Below are positions 57,913 through 64,000 of a stretch of 64,000 nucleotides of DNA, piece by piece. How positions within the stretch are numbered: position 1 is the stretch's first letter; each line of letters begins with the position of its first letter. Position numbers and translations under genes: made by a program. The DNA comes from Paenibacillus stellifer (GTDB taxonomy: Bacteria; Bacillota; Bacilli; Paenibacillales; Paenibacillaceae), in contig NZ_CP009286.1 of the NCBI RefSeq assembly GCF_000758685.1, forward strand, positions 3,874,501 to 3,938,500, given 5' to 3'. The notes below the pieces were generated by a model that searched no databases, had not been told where the DNA came from, and was given only the letters and a program-made list of their open reading frames with translations.

Positions 57913-58045
57913 CTCAGCAGCTCCTTTTGGATTGGTCTCGCGTTTATTGAGTCTTGGGATTACATTATGCCGGCTCTCCAAGTCCAGTCATAGGTATGCG
58001 CTGATTCTTCACATCTCATCGTATACGATCTCAGAACAGCAGAAA

Positions 58046-58075
58046 GAAGCCTGCAAACGTTGATTTGCAGGCTTC
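58046..58075 (-). terminator. Terminator of the DUF2935 gene
   Basis: GAAGCCTGCAAA/TTTGCAGGCTTC hairpin followed by TTTC on the minus strand. Confidence 0.75.
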
Positions 58076-58094
58076 AAAATTGGGGCAGTATCGC

Positions 58095-58913
58095 TTAATG
58101 ATGGATTTGCACATTCTTTGCCGTTGTGCCGGTGAGCGTCCTCTCGAACATATCAATAATGAACAGGAATCTCTCCGCCTCGCGAAATACATGGTCGGCC
58201 AGCAGCGGATGGATAATGCTCTTGATCCGGCATGCTTCAATCAAATCGCGGGCGGTCTTCTTGAAGTCCCGCAGCGATTTAACCGAGACCCTGTTCTGAT
58301 CCAGAAACTGATCCAGCAGAGGAACGGTTTGAGATTGCGGACGCATGGATTCGATATCCTGGGCTTGAAACAGCAGAGTGTCAAATTCATCGCTGAACTG
58401 TTTGGCCTGGTCAACGAGCTTACGCTCGGAAGGATCCAGAAGATGACCGATAAATTTCGCATGATCCGCCATAATTCTCAGGAAGAATACATTCTCATTA
58501 ATGATCGCATCCGGCAGAGGGTCCAATTGTCCGGCGTTCAGCTGTTCAAGACGGTTTCGGAAATAATTGGCTTCTCTGCTCACATGATCGACCAGCAGCG
58601 GGAAGTTCGTCTGACCGGGAAGCCGGCATTGCAGGATCAGCCCGAGCACTTTTCTTTTAAACGCCCAAATATGGCACGCGGCCGTATGAACCTCGATGTT
58701 GAAGCGCTGGATAGTCTGCGGGTCCGTCCCGGCATCATAAGCGTTCGCCTTGCTCTCGATCGCTTCAAACACGCTGTAGAAATGATTGGCTTCATTAATC
58801 AGCTGCGTATCCTCACACCTGAAACCAAGCCTGAGAAACAGCGAATGCTCTTTCATTATGCGTGACCAGAATCTTACTTCATCTAGCGAGCGGACAACGA
58901 ACTCATTGGACAA
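58095..58913 (-). CDS. DUF2935 family protein
   Basis: A 272-residue DUF2935 protein made of two similar helical-bundle halves. Each half has an E-x-x-FW or E-A-x-x-F pattern with metal-like His/Glu spacing: DEVRFWSRIMKEHSLFLRLG and LVDHVSREANYFRNRLEQL in the first, NENVFFLRIMADHAKFIGHLL and LADHVFREAERFLFIID in the second. This suggests a ferritin-like diiron or similar metal site. The function is unestablished. TTG at 58913 behind GGGGGGAG is the probable start. Confidence 0.85.
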   Translation of the reverse strand: MSNEFVVRSLDEVRFWSRIMKEHSLFLRLGFRCEDTQLINEANHFYSVFEAIESKANAYDAGTDPQTIQRFNIEVHTAACHIWAFKRKVLGLILQCRLPGQTNFPLLVDHVSREANYFRNRLEQLNAGQLDPLPDAIINENVFFLRIMADHAKFIGHLLDPSERKLVDQAKQFSDEFDTLLFQAQDIESMRPQSQTVPLLDQFLDQNRVSVKSLRDFKKTARDLIEACRIKSIIHPLLADHVFREAERFLFIIDMFERTLTGTTAKNVQIHH

Positions 58914-59014
58914 AATTCTCCCCCCCACCCTCAATGTCTATATACATATATTGTGAGGGGGAGATTTTATGAGCGGAGTCATCGATTTTTCAATACAAGT
59001 TCGGATTATTATAT

Positions 59015-59728
59015 TCAATATCGGTAATCTCGCACTGGAATACTGATCAGATCCCCTTGATCATTGAAAGCGAACACTCCCGACGCGCTGATCCCTTTGT
59101 AGCTGATGGCAGCAAGTGCAGAGCGATCATTGATCGGCTCCCACCGGATATAGGGACTAATTGCCGCCGCCGGAAACCAGGGCATCTCTGCCAAATATCT
59201 GACCATTGTGCTGTAGTCCAATTCAGGGCCTTTCGCATCCACCACAGGCAGCAGCGACAACAGCTTGATGCTCATCCGGCCATGTCCTGCCTGATAGCTG
59301 TCAAGTCCGGAGAGGTGAAGGAGCGGAGCCATTTGAACGTCAGCTTTCCAGACAAACCCCGGCTCATCCGCCCGGAAATACTGCTCGGCCCGGACCTTCA
59401 TCCATGGGCCGCCTTCTTTCGTCCGCATTTGTCCTGTCTGCTTCAGCCGGACGGAAGTGATTTTTTCTGTTCCGATAATATGAGCACCCTCCAGCCATTT
59501 CCTGACGGGAAGGGGCAGGCCATCCAGATCCTCCGCCATAACGATTCCGGGACTTGCGATTCCGGGACTTGCGATTCCGGGGCTTGCGGCAGGACTTCCG
59601 TGTAATAGCTCTCCAGCCAGCTTATTCGCATTTCGATCAAATACGGTCTTGGAAATGGCTGCGGCAAGAACGACCGTGACGATCAGAATGTCCAATACAG
59701 CTAAAGCGATCCATAACCATTCAGGCAT
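59015..59728 (-). pseudogene. DUF6544-like membrane-anchored protein with internal deletion and frameshift
   Basis: The product has an N-terminal helix WLWIALAVLDILIVTVVLAA, a short SPGIA repeat, and a domain with VRLKQTGQMRTKEGGPWMKV, then GHGRMSIKLLSLLPVVDAKG and PWFPAAAISPYIRWEPIND. It ends abruptly after NDQGDLISIPV. In the adjacent frame the sequence right after continues EITDIEYNNPNLY, which looks like the family's natural C-terminus. An internal deletion with frameshift at about 59030-59040 explains this. Start ATG 59728 follows AAGGAAAC. It overlaps or abuts the TetR gene, which is likely its regulator. Confidence 0.6.
59541..59590. repeat. 15-bp triplicate repeat in the DUF6544-like gene
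   Basis: Three copies of a 15-base unit around CCGGGACTTGCGATT encode S-P-G-I-A repeated three times just after the membrane helix. Confidence 0.8.
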
Positions 59729-59748
59729 ATTCGTTTCCTTCCACACTG

Positions 59749-60450
59749 TCATTCATCGCTCTGGCGCTCCGTTCCGGTCCCCAATGTCTTCGCCCCTGCA
59801 ATTGCCCAATCCAAATAATGATCGATAAGACGGCTCTTTTGCTCTTCTCCGATGTTCTTCTCCTGGATCAGCTTGATGACTAGCCCGAGCGAAGAGGCTG
59901 CGATAACCTGTGCAGTCAGCTCCTGATTCTCGTTAGCTGCGTCCTCCTGGCCGGCGGTTCCCATGAATTCATTCAAACACTGGAATAGGAGGGTCAGGGC
60001 AGACTTCTGAACGGAAGCACCTTCATACAGGAATGTAGTATGCTGCAAAATATCCGGGGATGAACTGAGCTGAACCGCCATATACTCATCCGGCATGTCG
60101 AGAGCGGCTTCGATATAGCTGCGCATCAGCTTTCTCAGCCTGATCTCCGGCACATCGTGTCCGTTCTGTGCAGAAGAAGATAAAGAAGCCATTAACCGGC
60201 CGTAGCCCCGGGTCATCAGATGATTGATGATATCGTCCTTATTTTCAAAATAGTGATAAATAATCGCCGGTGAATACTCAATCTTGTCCGCGATTTTACG
60301 GATGGAAAGCTTCTCCAGCCCCTCTTGTGCAAATATCTCGCTTGCTGCCTGCAGAATTAGCTCCCGCTGCTTCTCCTTTTCCCGTTCCTTTCTTTCCTTC
60401 ACCCCAAGCCGCTCACGCCTTCCTTGAACATCGTTATATATATTTAACAT
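59749..60450 (-). CDS. TetR-family transcriptional regulator
   Basis: A 233-residue TetR-family repressor. The HTH region is LILQAASEIFAQEGLEKLSI, RKIADKIEYSPAIIYHYFEN with the family Y-Y/H-Y-F motif, KDDIINHL. A long helical ligand domain follows. A charged N-terminal extension (KERKEREKEKQR) precedes the HTH; the start is uncertain because GTG and ATG choices lack strong sites. Its stop overlaps an unused upstream ATG of the DUF6544-like gene, so the two form an operon. Confidence 0.88.
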   Translation of the reverse strand: MLNIYNDVQGRRERLGVKERKEREKEKQRELILQAASEIFAQEGLEKLSIRKIADKIEYSPAIIYHYFENKDDIINHLMTRGYGRLMASLSSSAQNGHDVPEIRLRKLMRSYIEAALDMPDEYMAVQLSSSPDILQHTTFLYEGASVQKSALTLLFQCLNEFMGTAGQEDAANENQELTAQVIAASSLGLVIKLIQEKNIGEEQKSRLIDHYLDWAIAGAKTLGTGTERQSDE

Positions 60451-60573
60451 CGTTCAATCAAAAAAATACGCTTCCCGATTCGAATTGTCAATTAAACATC
60501 TCTTAACCATTGTGCTTTATAGTGGGAAAGGACTGATTATTCGTATTTCATTAATTTATAGTGGGAGGATACA

Positions 60574-61348
60574 ATGCGCATACTGCCGGCCCTTACGGCC
60601 CTGTTGATTCTTGCCGCCTGTATGGCAGCTGATTCGAAGCCCACAGACGCTGCACGGACCACGAAGCCCGCGGCCAAACAATCCTTGCTGCCGACAGTCG
60701 ACCATGTGGTTATCGTCGTGGAGGAGAATCATTCCTACCTTGAGATTATCGGGAGCAAGTCTGCTCCGTATATCAATCAGTTGGCAAAACAGGGGGCGAA
60801 CCTGACCAGCCATTACGCAGTCACCCATCCGAGCCAGCCTAACTATCTCGCTCTTTATTCAGGATCAACTCAAGGAGCTGCCTTACACGGGCTATACCGG
60901 ACCTTACAAACTGAGCACGCAATACGCCCGGAAGCATAATCCCTGGGTTGATTTCTCCAATGTGCCCAGCAGCGTCAATCTGCCGATGAGTTCGTTCCCG
61001 AAGCAATACGACCGGCTGCCAACCGTTTCATTCGTCATTCCGAATCTGGATCACGATATCCATGACGGAACGATCAAGGAAGCGGATGATTGGCTGAAAT
61101 CGCATCTTTCCGGATACATTCAGTGGGCCAAGACCCACAACAGCATGTTAGTCGTCACTTGGGACGAGGATGACATGAGCTCGAATAATAAAATTCCCAC
61201 TCTTATCATCGGCCCTATGGTCGCGCAGAAGACGATCACGCAGAAGAGCAGCCACTACTCGCTGCTACGCACTCTTGAAGACCTCTACGGGTTGGACAAG
61301 CTGGGGCATTCCGAACAGGCAGTTCCGCTGGACATCTGGAAGCAGTAA
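60574..61348 (+). pseudogene. Phosphoesterase (acid phosphatase-type) lipoprotein, internal deletion and frameshift
   Basis: The start MRILPALTALLILAACMAAD has a lipobox LAAC. The phosphoesterase domain begins VDHVVIVVEENHSYLEIIGS, and HYAVTHPSQPNYLALYSGSTQ is the canonical second block. Then the frame changes: the expected block with the conserved Cys is missing, and the following sequence makes sense in another frame as YTGPYKLSTQYARKHNPWVD, then RLPTVSFVIPNLDHDIHDGT, WAKTHNSMLVVTWDEDD and SLLRTLEDLYGLD. So a stretch was deleted near 60870 with loss of frame. Catalysis is probably lost. Confidence 0.8.
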
Positions 61349-61441
61349 TGTTCTTAATGAACTTTACAGGCTTGCCAACTGGCCGCATCGCGCTCTGTTC
61401 TTCACTGATGCTAAGGAGCGGACTTGACCAAATGCAATGAC

Positions 61442-61480
61442 AAAGCGGCCAGCCTCCGATTTCGGAAAGCTGCCGCTTTT
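61442..61480 (+). terminator. Terminator after the phosphoesterase pseudogene
   Basis: AAAGCGGC/GCCGCTTT hairpin with inner stem, followed by TTTTGGG on the plus strand. Confidence 0.65.
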
Positions 61481-61568
61481 TGGGTTGCCTTCAACCTTGC
61501 CCACCTTGGTCTTCATCAGCTTCCAGTTCTGCCCGCTGCCTGTCGGTTGAACCTCAAATTATTACGGA

Positions 61569-62339
61569 CTACATATCATAGTTCATAGAACAAATCAGGC
61601 ACCATTGCTCGCGATCACCCAGCTTGAAAATCTGCGGCCCTTCCACACCGGTCAATCCCTCCAGTACGGGAGCGCTCAAAGGGGTGAAGGCTTCCTTGTG
61701 CAGCGATGAGCCTTTTTCAACCCGGATATTCTTGGTCGTCTCATCTTTGGAGAACCGGTAGTAAGCGCCGCCCTGCTCAATAATCGTGGTATCAATGATA
61801 TCGTTGTCCCGTTCGATATATTTTTCAGTCGTACCAAACTTGCGGAAATCCTTCGTCCGCACGCTGTAGATTTTATGCTTCCGTTCATTCTCCTGCGGCT
61901 CCTGTGTAGCGGAGGCCCAGAACACCAGGAAATCATCCGCTGCTTCGTCATAAATCGCTTCCGGAGCCCAGACGCACCCGGCCCCTTCTACGCCGACCGT
62001 TACAGACCAGGGTGAAGACCAATTCACCAGGTCGGGCGATTCCCAGATGATGATGTCACGGCTGCCCTCATTCACTGCGGCTTCCCAGCCTTTTCCGGCT
62101 GCAATGTGAAGATCGGTGGCGATCAAATAGAACTTGTCTTCCCCCAGCGAGCGAACGATAAAAGGATCTCTCACGCCCTTCTCCCCCAGCTCCGAACGCA
62201 GAACCGGCAAGCCCGCTTTCAAGTCCTTCCAATGCAGGCCGTCCTCGCTGTAAGAGAAATAGACCTGTTCCCCATCAGGCTGCTCCCCGATAAAATGAAC
62301 CAGAAGATATCCTGAGTATTGGCTGTTGTGCAGTGTCAC
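61569..62339 (-). CDS. GH43-type glycoside hydrolase, C-terminally short
   Basis: A 256-residue five-bladed beta-propeller glycosidase of the family 43 type (arabinofuranosidase/xylosidase-like). Blades contain YFSYSEDGLHWKDLKAG, GVRDPFIVRSLGEDKFYLIA with the conserved Asp, SRDIIIWESPDLVNWSSPW, CVWAPEAIYDEAADDFLVFW and VEGPQIFKLGDREQWCLI with the catalytic Glu. The usual final blade and R/H-rich end are missing: the frame stops at MNYDM shortly after the catalytic Glu. No signal peptide. GTG start behind GGAGGG. The missing end may leave it inactive. Confidence 0.75.
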   Translation of the reverse strand: MTLHNSQYSGYLLVHFIGEQPDGEQVYFSYSEDGLHWKDLKAGLPVLRSELGEKGVRDPFIVRSLGEDKFYLIATDLHIAAGKGWEAAVNEGSRDIIIWESPDLVNWSSPWSVTVGVEGAGCVWAPEAIYDEAADDFLVFWASATQEPQENERKHKIYSVRTKDFRKFGTTEKYIERDNDIIDTTIIEQGGAYYRFSKDETTKNIRVEKGSSLHKEAFTPLSAPVLEGLTGVEGPQIFKLGDREQWCLICSMNYDM

Positions 62340-62672
62340 GATATAGCCCTCCTAGCGGCGATAGTTATTGAAAATGGAAATGATGAAATCGGAATGACCT
62401 TTAATTAATGTTAATATTAATTAAGTTATAAATTACAAAGTCATTATTTCGTTCGGGAAGTCAATGCCATAAATATTCAACAAGTCATGCAAAATGACAA
62501 GGTATATGAGAGGAAGGTCGAATTCAATTAATGATTATGTTAATTAAAAATGATTAGAGAGTCATTAACTGCTCTGCTGCCCTGTCAGACAAGCCAATAA
62601 AAAACAACAGTCAAGGCTCTCTCAGCCTTGACTGTTGTCTACTCGTACGAGATTTAGATAATCAATTCACTT
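62340..62672. other. AT-rich intergenic region
   Basis: Holds repeated TTAATTAA-like motifs near 62400-62550 that may be promoter elements for the GH43 gene, and the SLH-gene terminator. No gene is apparent. Confidence 0.5.
62605..62637 (-). terminator. Terminator of the SLH-protein gene
   Basis: CAACAGTCAAGGCT/AGCCTTGACTGTTG hairpin followed by a T6 run on the minus strand. Confidence 0.9.
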
Positions 62673-64000
62673 TCACATGTTGTAAACCGTATAGATCAGA
62701 ACTGCTATTTCAGCTCTTGTTGCATAGCCCAGCGGGTTGATGCGTCCGCCGCTTCCCTTGATGATGCCTTGATCGACAAGATTGGCAGCGCTGGCTGCGG
62801 CATATGGTGCAATATTTGAAGCGTCGCTGTAAGCTGCGAGCACACCCGCATCTCTCGTTACGGACAGCTTGCCTGCGGCGTGAAGCGCGTTGCCTACCAT
62901 CACCATCATATCCTGCCTCGTAATATAAGCCTTCGGATCAAACCGGTTGTCGCCGACACCTTCTGTTATGCCTAATTTCTTGGCGATACCCGCTGCTTCA
63001 TAGTAATAATCGGATGGTCTAATGTCATCGAAGCTGCTATCCGCAGCCGCACTCAGTCCGAGTCCGTTGACAAGCAGCTTGATAAAGTCGCCTCTCGTAA
63101 TGTTGGCTCCCGGTGAATACGCCGTATCCGAAGTGCCGCTTATAATTCCCTTCGATGCAAGAACAGCGATCTGATGCTCGGCCCATCCGTACTTGGCGGT
63201 GTCATCGAATGTCTTGTGCACAAATGCCGCTGCATACAGGCTAAAATGTGTCGTCGTAAAGGTGATTGTACCGGAGGCAGGGTCATACTTTCCACTCGGA
63301 ACAGCTGATACCCCTCCCTTGTCATCCACATACCAAACTACCAAATGCTCCGCTTCTTTCAGCTCTTGCGCTGTAGGGGTATAGTTCATTGCAACGGTCA
63401 CCGGAGCTCCTGGATTATTCCAGGCGATCTTCTTCCCGTCGGCCAACAGTGTAAGCTCAATCAATGGCCGGTCTCCGATCTGCGTCTGCAGTTCCTTGCT
63501 CAGCTTCGACTTATCGGCAAGGCCTACGCTAAGTTCGATATGAGCAGCATTTCCTGCAGCGCTCTGGGTCAGCATATTTGCGGGCACAGTCAGGGACCCG
63601 ACAGGTGTTTCGATGATGATCTTTTTGTTAGCTTGAGCTGCTGTCAGTGCATCGGCAGGCAATTTCAGCACATAATTCCCATCACCGTCTGCTTTTTCGA
63701 GCTTGATGGTTAACGTTCTGACACCACTGTTGTCTGCACTCGCCTGATTGAACAGCCCGGCAAGCTGACTGGACGTCAGCTCAAGAGTTGCTGCGCTGCT
63801 GTCATTCAGTCCTCCTGCGCCAGCACCGGCGGAGCTGCCGTTGTTTCCATTGTTTCCGTTGTTTCCGTTGTTACCATTATCACCGTTGTTGCCGTTATTC
63901 CCGTTGTCGCCTCCATTATTACCGCCGTTGTCTCCGCCGTTATTGCCGCCGTTGTTGCCATTGTCGCCGCCGTTGTTGCCATTGTCGCCGCCATTATTGC
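62673..64000 (-). CDS. SLH-domain surface protein, partial (5' end outside the window)
   Basis: The C-terminal 442 residues of a cell-surface protein. At its upstream end within the window is a Gly/Asn/Asp-rich linker of G-N-N and G-G-D-N repeats, then a beta-rich domain (LTIKLEKADGDGNYVLKLPA, later LVVWYVDDKGGVSAVPSGKY) and three SLH repeats: FDDTAKYGWAEHQIAVLASK, FDDIRPSDYYYEAAGIAKKL and YSDASNIAPYAAASAANLVD with ITRGDF, ITRQDM and ATRAEI. SLH domains attach proteins to pyruvylated secondary cell-wall polymer. The catalytic or binding part lies beyond 64000. Confidence 0.93.
   Translation of the reverse strand, partial: NNGGDNGNNGGDNGNNGGNNGGDNGGNNGGDNGNNGNNGDNGNNGNNGNNGNNGSSAGAGAGGLNDSSAATLELTSSQLAGLFNQASADNSGVRTLTIKLEKADGDGNYVLKLPADALTAAQANKKIIIETPVGSLTVPANMLTQSAAGNAAHIELSVGLADKSKLSKELQTQIGDRPLIELTLLADGKKIAWNNPGAPVTVAMNYTPTAQELKEAEHLVVWYVDDKGGVSAVPSGKYDPASGTITFTTTHFSLYAAAFVHKTFDDTAKYGWAEHQIAVLASKGIISGTSDTAYSPGANITRGDFIKLLVNGLGLSAAADSSFDDIRPSDYYYEAAGIAKKLGITEGVGDNRFDPKAYITRQDMMVMVGNALHAAGKLSVTRDAGVLAAYSDASNIAPYAAASAANLVDQGIIKGSGGRINPLGYATRAEIAVLIYTVYNM

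Noticed and set aside
61380..61568. Continuation of the GH43 protein after its stop
   Set aside because: The frame after TAG (for example GQNWKLMKTKVGKVEG) does not match the expected last propeller blade, so it is treated as unrelated remnant sequence around a terminator.

Overview
The window looks like a chromosomal segment of a Paenibacillus-like member of the Bacillota. The signs are strong AAGGAGG-type ribosome binding sites, frequent GTG/TTG starts, YjcZ-type sporulation peptides, a NucA/NucB nuclease, a YolD-like protein, MprF, an SLH-domain surface protein and a BmpA/NupN-type nucleoside ABC transporter. No replication origin, rRNA or CRISPR array was seen.

Region 1 (1-4.1 kb): galactokinase, glycerate kinase and a bile-acid/sodium-symporter-family carrier. 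Region 2 (4.1-26.2 kb) is the centrepiece, a minus-strand cluster of 23 genes read from 26.15 kb down to a terminator at 4.07-4.10 kb. In reading order it holds an M42 peptidase, an FGGY sugar kinase, purine nucleoside phosphorylase DeoD and a DeoR/GlpR regulator. A promoter follows, then a BtpA/SgcQ TIM barrel, a BMP lipoprotein, its ATPase and two permeases (one without a normal start codon) and a DUF2294-like protein. After a 16-bp-arm hairpin come an isochorismatase-like hydrolase, a creatininase-family hydrolase, UbiX, UbiD, three BMC-H shell proteins, a protein with an encapsulation-peptide-like N-terminus and a BMC-like C-terminus, a flavoprotein-like protein, a BMC-P vertex protein, an adenine-deaminase-family enzyme, a cyclase-family hydrolase, a DUF1989 protein and an M20 deacylase. 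The usual metabolosome core (aldehyde dehydrogenase, phosphotransacylase, alcohol dehydrogenase, glycyl-radical or B12 enzymes) is absent. The inference is a bacterial microcompartment for catabolism of a nucleoside or an N-heterocyclic compound: import, phosphorolysis, deamination, hydrolytic ring or amide opening and prFMN-dependent decarboxylation.

Region 3 (26.2-34.2 kb) is a mosaic accessory region: a transposase remnant, a very AT-rich serine hydrolase, minisatellite repeats beside a methyltransferase, Rrf2 and MerR regulators, a 30-residue membrane peptide, an SDR, a decayed IS5/IS427-type element with a CTAG duplication, and a compact Rap/Phr-like quorum-sensing module (TPR regulator overlapped at its 3' end by a gene for a 41-residue exported peptide) behind an XRE regulator. 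It ends with a DUF6809 fragment and a degenerate tRNA-Leu whose anticodon is UCA.

Region 4 (34.2-45 kb): a GH133-like glycosidase with a cre/LacI-like operator, a MarR/SDR divergent pair, a truncated MFS gene abutting sfsA, a glycosyltransferase, a HAD phosphatase, a nucleotidyltransferase interrupted by one in-frame TAA, tRNA-Leu(UAA), a TIM-barrel isomerase and a class-C-like group II intron inserted beside a stem-loop. Region 5 (45-64 kb): small secreted and sporulation-type proteins, thermonuclease, a polysaccharide deacetylase, a hybrid histidine kinase, MprF, lipoproteins, YmaF, DUF2935, TetR, two genes with internal deletions plus frameshifts, a C-terminally short GH43 and the 3' end of an SLH surface protein. 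Short tandem repeats of 9-16 bp recur across the window, and about eight genes are broken or truncated, so this is a fairly plastic chromosome segment.
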